60,076 nucleotides of DNA from assembly GCF_016862375.1 (NCBI RefSeq), contig NZ_BOMV01000028.1, forward strand, positions 1-60,076, read 5' to 3'. The DNA comes from Paractinoplanes rishiriensis. Its GTDB lineage: Bacteria; Actinomycetota; Actinomycetes; Mycobacteriales; Micromonosporaceae. The translations under genes and the position numbers were made by a program. Below are positions 24,806-36,221 of this stretch, piece after piece; position 1 is the stretch's first letter, and the number at the start of each line of letters is the position of its first letter. The notes below the pieces were generated by a model, which saw only the letters and a program-made list of their open reading frames with translations, did not search any database and was not told the origin of the DNA.

Positions 24806-25594
24806 CTACGCGCGCGACCGGCCGAGGTAAACGTTGCGGGCCGTGTAGTAGGTCGTACCGGTCGGGCCGGGGGAGCCGGACGAGCCCTCCATCTGCAGGT
24901 TGATGATGATCCACATGGGCTTGTTCACGAAGTTCGCGCCCCGGTGCTGGCCCTTCCACACGCCGTCCAGGTAGTAGTGGATGTCGACGTCGGTGGCGTT
25001 CACCTTGGCGATCCAGACCCGGTACGAGTGCCAGGCCGCCGGGTTCGACACGCTCACGATCGTGTTCGACCAGCCGCCGGACGCGTTCTTGTAGGTGTTG
25101 AACCAGTTCCGGTTGTCGCCCTTGTATTCCAGGATGTCGCTTTCCGGCGGCCAGCTGGTGGCACCGGTGATCCAGAACGCCGGCCAGGTGCCCCGGGCCG
25201 ACGGCGCCTGGAACTCGCCGCGCAGCTCGTACTGCGGGAACGTGTCGTTGACCAGCACCTGGTCCTTGGCCCAGACCGCGCCGGACTCGTAGTGGATGTT
25301 GCCCTGGCCGCTCACCGGGTTGGCCTTGATCTGCAGCGTGCCGGCGCTGGGCAGGTACACGTGGCTGTTGTCGGTGGCGCTGCCGATCATCCGGGCTGAG
25401 CCGTTGTGGGTGGGGCCCCACGGGTAGTTGAAGTTCCACTCGGAGGTCAGCGTGGCCCGGCTCTGGAACGAGTTCTCGATCAGCGTCTCCCAGGTGGCCG
25501 CCTCGGCGTCGCGGCCGGGGGCGCTGATCGCGACCACGCCGGCGGTGGCCATCACCGCTAGTGCCGCGCCGGCCGTCCGTAGCTGTTTCTTCAT
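24806..25594 (-). CDS. Secreted GH16 glucanase
   Basis: A 262-residue secreted glycoside hydrolase family 16 enzyme. The signal peptide (about residues 1-32) ends AEA-ATW. The catalytic strand PESDILEYKG holds nucleophile Glu151, Asp153 and acid/base Glu156, in the ExDxxE spacing of the beta-bulge GH16 subgroups (laminarinases and relatives). FPQYELRGEFQAP and GTWPAFWITG are family landmarks. The lack of any binding module means a single-domain enzyme. Substrate could be beta-1,3- or mixed-linkage glucan. AAGGA lies 8 bases before the ATG. It lies downstream of the GH2 gene on the same strand. Confidence 0.92.
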   Translation of the reverse strand: MKKQLRTAGAALAVMATAGVVAISAPGRDAEAATWETLIENSFQSRATLTSEWNFNYPWGPTHNGSARMIGSATDNSHVYLPSAGTLQIKANPVSGQGNIHYESGAVWAKDQVLVNDTFPQYELRGEFQAPSARGTWPAFWITGATSWPPESDILEYKGDNRNWFNTYKNASGGWSNTIVSVSNPAAWHSYRVWIAKVNATDVDIHYYLDGVWKGQHRGANFVNKPMWIIINLQMEGSSGSPGPTGTTYYTARNVYLGRSRA

Positions 25595-25706
25595 CGTTCG
25601 TGTCCTTCCGCAGGACGTGGGGGATGGGGGTCCCCCCTTGGTAATAGATCGATGAACATCACGCTATGGGGTAGTCCCGTTCGTGCAAAAACGAACACGA
25701 CCGCAA

Positions 25707-28700
25707 CTATCCGGCGCAGGCCAGGCGGGCTGCGGCCCAGTCGGCGTGATCACCGCCGTTCCCGTCGCCGCCGTCGTTGACCCGGAGCTGGAGAACCTGG
25801 CCGCCGGTCAGGTCGGCGTCGACGGGGGCGGCCGGGCCCGCGCCGGTGCGAACGCCGCTGTCGGCCACCTTGGCGCCGTCCACCCAGACCTCGAAGCCGA
25901 CCGACCCGCGGCTGCCGATCTCGTCGTCCACGCCCACGTCGGCGCGGAACCGGGTGCAGTCGCCGCCCAGGTCGACCAGGATCGACGACACCGCGTGCGC
26001 GCCCAGGCCCTTGGCGTACGTGACGCCGCCGATGGTGAGTGTCTGCCCGTCCGCGGCGCCCTGCTCGCCGTTGCTGCGGTCCGGCTCGACCGGGCCCCAG
26101 CCGTTGCTCTGCACGGTGTACGGCCGGTCGCTGAGCCACGTGTAGCCCGGCGGCAGCGGCGCAGCCGTCGAGGCGGTCGCGGTGGTGGTCGACACGAAGC
26201 CCTCGGCCGTGCTGGTCACCGCGGTCGCGGTCAGCTGGTACGTGCCCACGTCGGTCCCGGCCGGCGCGGTCACCTGGAAGGTGGCGGTCGCCGACGACGC
26301 GACCCGGCCGAGCTCGACCACCGCGGGCGTCACCGTCCAGCCGGCCGGCGCGGCCAGCCGGACCGACGCGCTCGCCAGCCCGGCCGCGCACGCCGTCGAC
26401 ACGGTCACCCGTACCTCCTCGGGCTTTGCACCCTCGATGGCGCCGTCGGTCGCGGCAGTCAGCCCGGGCGGGCACGGAGCCGGCGTCGAGGCATCCGGCA
26501 CCCCGCCCGCGCGGATCTCACCCGCGGTGAGCGGGCGCAGCACCAACTCGTGCGAGTACGCCCTGGTCGGCGACAGCTTGAACGGGTCGAGCACCGAGTT
26601 CGGCGTCTCGCCCATGCCCGTCTCGCCGGCCTCCGCGTGCAGCGTGACCCAGCCGTCGTTGCGCACCAGCGGCAGTTGGTGGTCGTATTCGGCCCGGTCC
26701 AGGTCGTCCCGGTCGGTGACGCTCACGTCGGTCATCCCGCCGACCAGCAGGCCGGCGCGGCCGTCGTGCAGGCTGGCCCACCGGGCGTCGGTGTGGTTGC
26801 CGTTCGCCTGCGGGCGCGAGTAGCGCACATACTCGCCGGCCACCGTGCTGCGGTAGACGCCCATCCGGGCCCCGCTGCGCCGGTCGTTGTAGGTCTCGTG
26901 CGGCCCACGGGCGTAGTAGGCGAACTTCTGCATGCTGTCCGGCAGCCGCAGCGAGATGCCGACCCGCGGCAGGTAGGGCAGTGACGCGGCGCCGCTGCCC
27001 TGCGGCGTCACGTTCTGGGTCAGCGTGATCGTGCCGCGCCGGTCGATGCGGTAGCGCAGCACCTGGTCGAAGGAGATCGTCGTGCCGGCCACCGTGCTGC
27101 GCACCTCGACGACGACGGCATCCGCCGCGGTGGAGGACTGCACCCCGGTCACCGTGGTGCGCAGCCGGTCCAGGCCGACCTGATGCCAGATCCGGCGGTC
27201 GTCGGTGCCCCAGCCGTAGGTCTCGTTGCTGGTCGGCGGCCGGTACACGTCCAGCTGCGGACCGCCGGCCAGCAGTTCGCGGCCGCCGGCCCTCATCGAG
27301 GCGAGATCGCCCTTGTCGAAACGGTAGGAGAAGCCGGCGCCGGACACCGTGACCGTGTCGCCGTTCTCGGCCAGATGCGGCCGGCCGTCGACCGGGAGGG
27401 GCAGGATCCCGCCGACCGCGCGCCCGCCGACCGCGAACTGGTCATAGCCGACCACCCAGCCTTCCGCGGTGGAGGCGGTCACGTTGAGGAATCGTTCCCG
27501 ATCACCGGGGTTGGGCGGTGCCGCACCAAGATCTAAATCGTGCGTGACGCCGGGTTCAAGCCGCCGGGTCAAAACGCCGGCCCGCAGGCGACCGCCCTGT
27601 TCCTCAAAAGACCAATGAAGCCGTACGTCGAAAGCCCCGGCCTGCTGCTCGTTGTGCACCCGGACCTTACCGGCGCGCGCGTCGACCGCGGTGAACCGGA
27701 CCGGCGCCTGGGCCCAGGCCATCTCGGCCGTCTCCGGCTGCAGATAGCGGTCCGACCCGACCAGCCCGTCGGTGCCGGACAGGCTCAGCCCCAGGCTCAG
27801 GAAGTCGCCGCGGCGCTGGAAGGAGTCGAAGTTGAGCGCGAGAACGGCGTTGTCAACAGGGTCACCGGCCAGCTCGGCCGCGGTGAGTGCCCGCCCGTAG
27901 ATCCGCGCGTCGTCGATCACCCCGGTGCCGGTGCGGGCGTTCCACAGGTCGCTGTCCTGCTGCGTCTCGGCGTTGCGGCCCAGGTTGACCTCGAACAGTC
28001 CCGGGTCCACCGCGCCGGTCCGGGCCGTCGCCGCGACCTGGGTCCCGTCGATGAACAGCCGGAGCTCGGCACCGTCGTAGACGCCGGACACCCGGTGCCA
28101 GGCCCCGTACCAGTCGGCCGGCACGTCGAACGCCACCGCCGCCCAGCCGCCCGCGTTCACCCCGAACTCCAGAGTGTCCCGGTCGCGCATCTGCAGGGCG
28201 TACGCCTGCCCCTTGGTGAGGATCGGGAAGCTGCCGGCCCAGGCACCCGGCTTGACCCACGCGTCCAGCGTGAGCGGCCCGGTGAGGTCGAGCCGCCGGT
28301 CCCGGAACACGTCGACGAAGTCGTCCAGGCCGGACAGGCTCACCGCCTGCCCGCGCCGCCCGGACACCGGGGTGGGCTTGCCGACCAGGAACGACTGGAT
28401 CCGGTTGCGCGAGGCGTCGGGCGTGTGGATCAGCGGCTGGCGCAGGTCCTGCTCGGCCCAGTCCCAGATGAAGCCGCCCTGCATCTGCGGGTTGCGCCGG
28501 GCCAGCGCCCAGAACTGGTCGAAGTTGCCGAGGCCGTTGCCCATGGCGTGGGCGTACTCGCCCATCACGATCGGCTTGGCGGAGCTGTTGGTGCGCGCCT
28601 CGAGCCGCGCCGGGGTCGGGTATCGCGGACCGTCCACGTCGGCGAACGGCGCGTCCCCGTCCGGGCTGTTGGACTGGTGGTAGAGCAGCCGGGTCGGCTC

Positions 28701-30206
28701 GTTCGCGTCCGCCCAGGCGGCCATCGCGTGGTGCGCGGTGCCCAGCCCGGCCTCGTTGCCGGTGTCCCAGAAGATCACGCTCGGGTGGTTCTTGTCCCGC
28801 TCCACCATGGCCTGGAACCGGTCGGCGAACGCCTTCTGCCACTCCGGACGCGAGGCCAGGCAGTTCGACGGGCAGTTCTCGTGGTTGTGCGTCTCGATGT
28901 CCACCTCGTCGTCGACCCACAGGCCGTGGCGGTCGGCGAGCCGGTACAGGTACGGGTCCGAGGGGTAGTGCGAGGTGCGGACCGCGTTCAGGTGCAGCCG
29001 CTTCATCAGCGTCACGTCGGAGCGCTGCCGCTCGCGGGTGTTGTAGCGGCCGGTGTCCGGGTCGGTCTCGGCGCGGTTGACGCCCTTGACCAGGATGCGC
29101 TTGCCGTTCACCAGGATCTGCTTGTCGCGTACCTCGACCTCCCGGAAACCCACCGGCTGGCTCGCGGTGTGCAGCACGGTGCCGTCCGCGCCGACGAGTT
29201 GCAGTACCAGGGCATACAGGTTCGGATCCTCGGCACTCCACTTCGCCGGGTTCCGCACCGGCACGCTCAGGGCCACCTGCGCTCCGGCTTCGCCGTCCGC
29301 CTCCGCGGTGGTCACGGTCCGTGCGGAGGGGTCACGCAGATTTGCCCGTACGGTGTAACCGCCGGCCGGCCCGGCGACGTCGACCCGCGCGGTCAGCGTG
29401 GCATCCCGGTACTGGTCGTCCAGGTCGGTGGTCAGGTAGGCGTCGCGCAGGTAGGCGGGTTCGGTCCGGTACAGCCAGACGTCGCGGAAGATGCCGCTGT
29501 ACCGCCACTGGTCCACGTCCTCCAGGTAGGCACCGGAACCCCAGCGGTGCACCTGCACGGCGATCTGATTGCGGCCGGCCTTGAGCAGGCTGGTCACGTC
29601 GAACTCGGCCGGGGTGTAGCCGCCCTGGTCGTAACCCGCGTAACCGCCGTTGACCCAGACGAAGAACCCGCTGGTCACGCCCTCGAAGCGGAGCACCACC
29701 CGGTCGCCGGCCCAGTCCGCGGGCAGTGTCACGGTGCGCACGTACGCGCCGGTCGGGTTGACGTCGCGGGGCACCCGCGGCGGGTCGTCCGGGACGATCT
29801 CGGTGGGGATGTTGCGGAACACCGGGTGGTCGATGAAGTCGGACTGCCAGGTGTGCGGCACCTGGGCGACCGGCCACCCGGACGCGTCGAAACCGGCATC
29901 GTGGAACGCGGCGGGCACGTCGTCCGGCCGGTCGTAGATCTTCAGGCGCCAGCCGCCGTTGAGTGTGGTCACGTTCGGGTTGGCGGCGTTGCGCTCGTGC
30001 AGGTCGGCCAGCGCGCTGCGGGCGTCGGGGTAGGGCCGCAGGTCGGCGTGCGGTGGCTCCTGCCCCTCGGCGGTCATCTCCGGGTCGTCGAGGTAGCGGT
30101 AGACGTCGGCCACGGAGCCAGGACCGGCGGCCGGCGCGGCCCGCACCGGGGTCACCGGGATCAGCGCGAAGGCGAGCACTGACGCGAGGGCGAAACGGAG
30201 GCTCAT
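25707..30206 (-). CDS. Giant secreted multidomain GH2 beta-galactosidase
   Basis: A 1499-residue secreted enzyme. Order: signal peptide (1-25), GH2 sugar-binding and Ig-like domains (~70-345), and a TIM barrel (~350-600) with KGVNRAETD, acid/base Glu485 in TGNEAG, nucleophile Glu550 in MGEYAHAMGN and FIWDWAEQ. An inserted LamG/concanavalin-like module follows (~615-775, VSLSGLDDFVDV to VIDDARIYGRALT). Then come the LacZ small-chain fold (~860-1190, RPPTSNETYGWGTDDR), a NEW3-type Ig domain and a C-terminal NPCBM (~1340-1499, SNGWGPVEPDRSNG). LacZ proteins are usually ~1020 residues; the extra length is binding modules. AAGGAG is 8 bases before ATG 30206, preferred over the upstream ATG. Confidence 0.93.
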   Translation of the reverse strand: MSLRFALASVLAFALIPVTPVRAAPAAGPGSVADVYRYLDDPEMTAEGQEPPHADLRPYPDARSALADLHERNAANPNVTTLNGGWRLKIYDRPDDVPAAFHDAGFDASGWPVAQVPHTWQSDFIDHPVFRNIPTEIVPDDPPRVPRDVNPTGAYVRTVTLPADWAGDRVVLRFEGVTSGFFVWVNGGYAGYDQGGYTPAEFDVTSLLKAGRNQIAVQVHRWGSGAYLEDVDQWRYSGIFRDVWLYRTEPAYLRDAYLTTDLDDQYRDATLTARVDVAGPAGGYTVRANLRDPSARTVTTAEADGEAGAQVALSVPVRNPAKWSAEDPNLYALVLQLVGADGTVLHTASQPVGFREVEVRDKQILVNGKRILVKGVNRAETDPDTGRYNTRERQRSDVTLMKRLHLNAVRTSHYPSDPYLYRLADRHGLWVDDEVDIETHNHENCPSNCLASRPEWQKAFADRFQAMVERDKNHPSVIFWDTGNEAGLGTAHHAMAAWADANEPTRLLYHQSNSPDGDAPFADVDGPRYPTPARLEARTNSSAKPIVMGEYAHAMGNGLGNFDQFWALARRNPQMQGGFIWDWAEQDLRQPLIHTPDASRNRIQSFLVGKPTPVSGRRGQAVSLSGLDDFVDVFRDRRLDLTGPLTLDAWVKPGAWAGSFPILTKGQAYALQMRDRDTLEFGVNAGGWAAVAFDVPADWYGAWHRVSGVYDGAELRLFIDGTQVAATARTGAVDPGLFEVNLGRNAETQQDSDLWNARTGTGVIDDARIYGRALTAAELAGDPVDNAVLALNFDSFQRRGDFLSLGLSLSGTDGLVGSDRYLQPETAEMAWAQAPVRFTAVDARAGKVRVHNEQQAGAFDVRLHWSFEEQGGRLRAGVLTRRLEPGVTHDLDLGAAPPNPGDRERFLNVTASTAEGWVVGYDQFAVGGRAVGGILPLPVDGRPHLAENGDTVTVSGAGFSYRFDKGDLASMRAGGRELLAGGPQLDVYRPPTSNETYGWGTDDRRIWHQVGLDRLRTTVTGVQSSTAADAVVVEVRSTVAGTTISFDQVLRYRIDRRGTITLTQNVTPQGSGAASLPYLPRVGISLRLPDSMQKFAYYARGPHETYNDRRSGARMGVYRSTVAGEYVRYSRPQANGNHTDARWASLHDGRAGLLVGGMTDVSVTDRDDLDRAEYDHQLPLVRNDGWVTLHAEAGETGMGETPNSVLDPFKLSPTRAYSHELVLRPLTAGEIRAGGVPDASTPAPCPPGLTAATDGAIEGAKPEEVRVTVSTACAAGLASASVRLAAPAGWTVTPAVVELGRVASSATATFQVTAPAGTDVGTYQLTATAVTSTAEGFVSTTTATASTAAPLPPGYTWLSDRPYTVQSNGWGPVEPDRSNGEQGAADGQTLTIGGVTYAKGLGAHAVSSILVDLGGDCTRFRADVGVDDEIGSRGSVGFEVWVDGAKVADSGVRTGAGPAAPVDADLTGGQVLQLRVNDGGDGNGGDHADWAAARLACAG

Positions 30207-30252
30207 CGGTTGACTCCTTGCGACCAGCCGCACACAGATTGATGAGTCTCCA

Positions 30253-30280
30253 TGCTTAACTGTGTTTGGCTATGAGTCAA
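30253..30280 (-). promoter_or_regulatory. Candidate promoter of the GH2 gene
   Basis: On the minus strand TTGACT (30280-30275) and TAAGCA (30258-30253) are spaced by 16 bases, about 47 bases before the GH2 start. The region is unusually AT-rich for this genome. No clear CebR-type palindrome is present. Confidence 0.4.
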
Positions 30281-30301
30281 CGTGTGAGTTGGTGCGCACA
30301 T

Positions 30302-30336
30302 GAAAAACCGCCCGGCCGACGAGCGACCGGGCGGTT
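30302..30336 (-). terminator. Intrinsic terminator with U-tract
   Basis: On the minus strand AACCGCCCGG and its exact complement form a 10-bp stem with an 11-base loop, followed immediately by TTTTT. It lies 14 bases after the neprosin gene stop and separates it from the downstream GH2 promoter. A canonical rho-independent terminator. Confidence 0.9.
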
Positions 30337-30349
30337 CGGCGGATCGGGA

Positions 30350-31372
30350 TCAGCAGGTGATGCCCGAGTCCGCGCTGTAGGAGGGGGTTCCGCCGTACTG
30401 GAACGTGCGGGCACTGCGCAGGTTGACCGTGTAGTGCGAGCTGGTGGACTGGAGGTCCAGCGCCACGACGGGACCGTTCAGGTAGCTGATGCTGCCGATC
30501 ACCGCGGCACCCGGGTCCTTGCCGGGCAGGCCGTTGCCCATCTGCGAACACGGGTTGGCGGAGCCGGCGACCTCGCCGAAGAGCTGCACCAGGCCGGTCT
30601 GCCGGAATGACTCGACGCCGCCCTCCTCGGTCCAGAGCTTCTCGGGGAAGTAGCCGATGAACTCGGAGTCGTACGAGATCCACCAGGCGTCGTCGACGAA
30701 CTGGATGCCGAACCGCTTGGCCCCGGTGGCGAGCTTGGCGCCCGGCTTGACGGTCGGGTGGGTCTGCACCCAGCCGCAGCCGTTGTAGCAGGACGTCTTG
30801 CCGTTGACCCAGTGGTAGACGAAGAGGTGCGGCTCCTCGCTGCCGTTGTTGACCGCGCGGTCGACGGTCCAGCCGACCTCGACGATCTGCTTGCTGTCGC
30901 CGGACTGCACGGCCAGCTCGGCGAGCGAGTGTGCGTCCTTGGCGTGCAGCCGGGGCTTGGCGATCGAGAGGTTGGCGTAGTAGCCGTCGGTGACCGCGAC
31001 GTGCCGCCCGAAGTTGTAGAAATAGCTGGTCGCAGCGGCCAGCGTGGTGGATTTCGCGGTCTCGGCGGCCACGCCCGGGCGACCCTTGGGGGCATAGCGG
31101 CCGACCGGCTCGGTCGCCCCCCGCGGGTCGAGCGCCGCGCTCAGGCCCGCGGCGCGGAGCTCCTCGCTGCTCATCCCGGCCTTACCGGTGCGGATCCTGG
31201 ATGGCTTCTCACCCCAGGGCAGCAGCGCCGGTGGGGTCGAGTCAGCTGCTTGCGAGCCGGTTGCGGCGGTGACCGGGGTCGCCTCCGCATCCACCATCGC
31301 GGCGACGCCGAGGGCGCCCACCACTGTTACGGCCAGCCCGGCGGTCAGTAGACCGCGGCGCAACTTCAGCAC
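30350..31372 (-). CDS. Secreted neprosin-domain protein (possible glutamic prolyl peptidase)
   Basis: A 340-residue secreted protein with a signal peptide (1-~30), a ~90-residue prodomain-like region and a C-terminal neprosin (DUF239) domain (~115-340). The domain shows QIVEVGWTVDRAVN with Glu165, YHWVNGKTSCYNGCGWVQ, and SYDSEFIGYFPEKLW with Glu237. Plant neprosin uses a pair of Glu residues to cut after proline; Glu165 and Glu237 are the obvious candidates here. Cys pairs in CYNGC and near CSQM and the final C may be disulfides. GTG start with AAGGA 7 bases ahead. Activity is inferred from family, not shown. Confidence 0.82.
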   Translation of the reverse strand: MLKLRRGLLTAGLAVTVVGALGVAAMVDAEATPVTAATGSQAADSTPPALLPWGEKPSRIRTGKAGMSSEELRAAGLSAALDPRGATEPVGRYAPKGRPGVAAETAKSTTLAAATSYFYNFGRHVAVTDGYYANLSIAKPRLHAKDAHSLAELAVQSGDSKQIVEVGWTVDRAVNNGSEEPHLFVYHWVNGKTSCYNGCGWVQTHPTVKPGAKLATGAKRFGIQFVDDAWWISYDSEFIGYFPEKLWTEEGGVESFRQTGLVQLFGEVAGSANPCSQMGNGLPGKDPGAAVIGSISYLNGPVVALDLQSTSSHYTVNLRSARTFQYGGTPSYSADSGITC

Positions 31373-31511
31373 GTGTCCGTCCTTGTTGATCGGGGTCCCG
31401 TGAGCACCCGCAACGATATAACTTCTTCAATACCGAAACGGTTGCTCGCGGAACTTCAGCCCGAACGTCGGAAGGGACCAACCGACCCGTGGAAGCGCCC
31501 CAGGTGAGAGG

Positions 31512-33608
<2,097 letters not shown>

Positions 33609-33625
33609 TAAGGCGTCCTCCGTGC

Positions 33626-34840
33626 TCAGAGCCGCTCGACGACGGTGGCGATGCCCATCCCGCCGCCGATGCAGAGAGTGACCAGGCCGTACCGGCCGCC
33701 GCGCCGCTCGAGTTCGTCGACGACGGTGCCGAGGAGCATGGCGCCGGTGGCGCCGAGCGGGTGACCGAGTGCGATCGCCCCGCCGTTGACGTTCACGATC
33801 TCCGTATCGATCTTGAGATCGTCGATGAAGTGCAGGACCACCGCCGCGAACGCCTCGTTGATCTCGACCAGGTCGAGGTCGTCGACGGTCAGGCCGGCCC
33901 GGTCCAGGGCCTTGCGGCAGGCCGGCGCCGGCCCGGTCAGCATGATGGTCGGGTCGGCGCCGCTCAGCGCGGCCGACACGATCCGGGCCCGCGGGGTGAT
34001 GCCGGCCCGCTCGCCGGCCGCCGCCGAGCCGATCAGGGTGAGCGCCGCGCCGTCCACGATGCCGGACGAGTTGCCGGCCGTGTGCACGTGCTCGATCCGT
34101 TCGACCCAGTGGTATTTCTCCAGCGCCACCGCGTCGAACCCGCCCTGCTTGCCGATCGTGGCGAAGGACGGCTTGAGCGCCGCCAGCCCCTCGGCCGTGG
34201 TGTCCGGCCGGTGGTGCTCGTCGCGCTCCAGCACGACCAGGCCGTTGCGGTCGAGCACCGGCACGACCGAGCGCGCGAAGTGTCCGTTCTGCCAGGCCTG
34301 CGCGGCCCGCTGCTGCGAGCGCAGCGCCCAGGCGTCGACATCCTGCTGGGAGAAGCCGTCCAGGGTGGCGATCAGGTCGGCGCCGACGCCCTGCGGGACG
34401 AAGTCGGTGGCCAGGTTGGTCTCCGGGTCGAGCGCCCAGGCGCCGCCGTCCGAGCCCATCGGGACCCGGGACATCGACTCGACGCCGCCGGCCAGCACCA
34501 GGTCGGCCCAGCCGGCCCGGACCTGCTGGGCGGCGCTGTTCACGGCCTCCAGCCCGGAGCCGCAGAAGCGGTTGAGCTGCACGCCGGCCACCGTGTACGG
34601 CAGGCCGGCCGCGAGCGCCGCGGTCTTGGCCAGGTCGGCGCCCTGCTCGCCGATCGGGGAGACGACGCCGAGCACCACGTCGTCGAGGTCGGCCGGATCG
34701 AGGTCCGGCAGCCGGCGGCGCAACTCGCCGATCAGGCCGACGACCAGCGAGACCGGTTTGACGCCGTGCAGCGCCCCGGTCCGCTTGCCGCGGCCGCGCG
34801 GGGTGCGTACGGCCTCGTAGAGAAACGCCTCGCCAGTCAC
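33626..34840 (-). CDS. fadA: Acetyl-CoA acyltransferase (thiolase)
   Basis: A 404-residue thiolase that cleaves 3-ketoacyl-CoA in the last step of beta-oxidation. The acyl-accepting Cys93 is in [11 protein letters not shown]. The C-terminal motifs [18 protein letters not shown] and [14 protein letters not shown] carry the His and Cys that activate CoA. I chose GTG 34840 because GGAGG lies exactly 5 bases upstream and [16 protein letters not shown] matches family starts. The upstream ATG at 34870 falls inside the promoter/operator. First gene of the fadA-fadB operon and divergent from the tandem TetR gene. Confidence 0.95.
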   Translation of the reverse strand: MTGEAFLYEAVRTPRGRGKRTGALHGVKPVSLVVGLIGELRRRLPDLDPADLDDVVLGVVSPIGEQGADLAKTAALAAGLPYTVAGVQLNRFCGSGLEAVNSAAQQVRAGWADLVLAGGVESMSRVPMGSDGGAWALDPETNLATDFVPQGVGADLIATLDGFSQQDVDAWALRSQQRAAQAWQNGHFARSVVPVLDRNGLVVLERDEHHRPDTTAEGLAALKPSFATIGKQGGFDAVALEKYHWVERIEHVHTAGNSSGIVDGAALTLIGSAAAGERAGITPRARIVSAALSGADPTIMLTGPAPACRKALDRAGLTVDDLDLVEINEAFAAVVLHFIDDLKIDTEIVNVNGGAIALGHPLGATGAMLLGTVVDELERRGGRYGLVTLCIGGGMGIATVVERL

Positions 34841-34860
34841 CGCGGCCTCCGTTCGTATGC

Positions 34861-34876
34861 GAATCCCCATTAACTT
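34861..34876 (-). promoter_or_regulatory. Candidate tandem-TetR operator, site 1
   Basis: On the minus strand AAGTTAATGGGGATTC lies just downstream of and overlapping the candidate fadA -10 box. It matches site 2 at 36129 in 13 of 16 positions (AAGTTAATNNNGATTC). Non-palindromic, which would suit a regulator with two different HTH domains in one chain. Assignment to the neighbouring TetR protein is inference. Confidence 0.5.
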
Positions 34877-34902
34877 ATTGGTTCGTTTCCGCTCGCTGTC
34901 AA
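34874..34902 (-). promoter_or_regulatory. Candidate fadA-fadB promoter
   Basis: On the minus strand a perfect TTGACA -35 box (34902-34897) and AATAAG (34879-34874) are 17 bases apart, in an AT-rich divergent region. The operator candidate overlaps the -10 element, so a bound repressor would block RNA polymerase. Confidence 0.55.
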
Positions 34903-34956
34903 GGTTCTCGATGCCGGTCTGGCGCGAATCACAGCTAACCCGGCTACGCTGTCGCG

Positions 34957-36129
34957 GTGTCCAGCGCAGCGGTTCGCAAGCGGCCCAAGGACCGCAAGGC
35001 CCAGATCGCCCAGGTCTCGGCGGAACTGTTCTGCGTCCATGGCTACCACGGCGTCAGCCTCGAGGAGATCGCCGCCACGGTCGGCATCAGCGCCCCCGCG
35101 GTCTACCGGCACTTCCCGAGCAAGTACGCGATCCTGGTCGCCGCCACCCGCGGCCTGATCGACGCCACCCTCGACGCCACCGGCCTGCCGCCGGCCGCCG
35201 ATCCGTGGGCCACGCTGGACGCCCAGGTCGGCGCGCTGGCCCGGCTCTCGGTGGCGCACCGCCGCACCGGCGGGCTCTATCAGTGGGAGTGGCGCTACCT
35301 CACCGACGAGCACCGGACCGAGTTCGGCACCGACCTGCTGGTGCTGCGCGAGCGGCTCGTAGCGCCGCTGCTGGCGGCCCGGACGGAGATCGCCCCCGAG
35401 GACGCCGACGCGCTGGTCCGGGCGGTGCTCAGCGTGTTCGGCAGCCTCAGCACCCACCGCGGACCGATCGCCAAGGGCCGGGCCGAGCAGTTGCTGTCCC
35501 GGGTCGCCCGGTCGGTGCTGCGCGGCGAGCCGCCCACCCCGGTGCCGCCGCCCGGCGCCCCGGTCCCGCCGGTCCGGCCGGCCACCCGCCGCGAGATCCT
35601 GCTGGCCGAGGCGATCCGGCTGTTCCGCCGCCGCGGCTACCACGCGGTCAACCTCGAGGACATCGGCCGGGCCGCGGGCACCACGGCGTCCAGCGTCTAC
35701 CGCTACTTCCCGAGCAAGGCCGACCTGCTCGCGGCCGCCTTCTACCGGGCCTCCGAACGGGTCGCCGAGGCCACCGCGGCGGCCCTGGCCGGCGCGGACG
35801 ACGACGCGAGCGCGCTGGCGCGGATGGTCGACTCGTACGTGGATCTGACCTTCGAGCGCAGCGACCTGGTCTCGGTCTACCTCGCCGAGAACAACAACCT
35901 GCCCGAGGCCGACCGGCACGAACTGCGCAAGGTGCAGCGGCTGCACGTCGAGGAGTGGGTGCGCCTGCTCGGCGCGGCGCGGCCCGGCCTGGCCGTCCCG
36001 GAGGCGCGGGTGCTGGTGCACGCCGCGCTCAACATCGTGACCGACCTGAGCCGCTGGGTCCGGTTCGACCGGCGCACCGGGATGGACCGGCACCTGAGCC
36101 GGCTCATGCACGCGGTGATGAGCGCCTAA
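34957..36129 (+). CDS. Tandem double-TetR transcriptional regulator (Mce3R-like)
   Basis: A 390-residue regulator made of two complete TetR units. The first HTH is at ~18-62 ([24 protein letters not shown]). After a Pro-rich linker (~188-208, [14 protein letters not shown]), the second is at ~215-258 ([24 protein letters not shown]). Each is followed by its own helical ligand domain. Mce3R of mycobacteria has the same two-TetR architecture and controls lipid-related genes. It is divergent from fadA-fadB and upstream of a DUF2236 protein and acyl-CoA synthetase. Repeated AAGTTAAT-type sites flank both gene sets. Ligand is probably an acyl-CoA or related lipid, by context only. Confidence 0.92.
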   Translation: MSSAAVRKRPKDRKAQIAQVSAELFCVHGYHGVSLEEIAATVGISAPAVYRHFPSKYAILVAATRGLIDATLDATGLPPAADPWATLDAQVGALARLSVAHRRTGGLYQWEWRYLTDEHRTEFGTDLLVLRERLVAPLLAARTEIAPEDADALVRAVLSVFGSLSTHRGPIAKGRAEQLLSRVARSVLRGEPPTPVPPPGAPVPPVRPATRREILLAEAIRLFRRRGYHAVNLEDIGRAAGTTASSVYRYFPSKADLLAAAFYRASERVAEATAAALAGADDDASALARMVDSYVDLTFERSDLVSVYLAENNNLPEADRHELRKVQRLHVEEWVRLLGAARPGLAVPEARVLVHAALNIVTDLSRWVRFDRRTGMDRHLSRLMHAVMSA

Positions 36130-36144
36130 AGTTAATCCAGATTC
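36129..36144 (+). promoter_or_regulatory. Candidate tandem-TetR operator, site 2
   Basis: AAGTTAATCCAGATTC begins on the last base of the TetR stop codon and lies 90 bases before the DUF2236 gene. It is the best match to site 1 at the fadA promoter. Confidence 0.5.
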
Positions 36145-36205
36145 TCGTCTAGCGCTAGGTTCGACCTGCCCAAAATCGCGCCCTGAGCACGCGAGCCTTC
36201 CCAAG

Positions 36206-36221
36206 AAGTTAATCGCGGTTT
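36206..36221 (+). promoter_or_regulatory. Candidate tandem-TetR operator, site 3
   Basis: AAGTTAATCGCGGTTT shares the AAGTTAATNNNGRTTY pattern with sites 1 and 2 and ends 12 bases before the DUF2236 start codon, where a repressor would cover the transcription start. The gene has no ribosome site, so a leaderless transcript starting here is plausible. Confidence 0.45.

Noticed and set aside
25622..25640. Possible hairpin terminator between GH2 and GH16 (GGGGGTCCCCC region)
   Set aside because: The arms leave no room for a loop and there is no U-tract; it is probably a simple G/C run.
27540..30182. An 880-codon open frame on the plus strand antisense to the GH2 gene
   Set aside because: It is a GC-bias shadow. 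Its translation is low-complexity Gly/Val/Arg/Pro without domains, while the minus strand has full GH2 motifs.
36206..36221. Second copy of the LacI-NAT operator
   Set aside because: It shares GTTAATCG with the 4758 palindrome, but the other arm does not match. It fits the AAGTTAAT series better.
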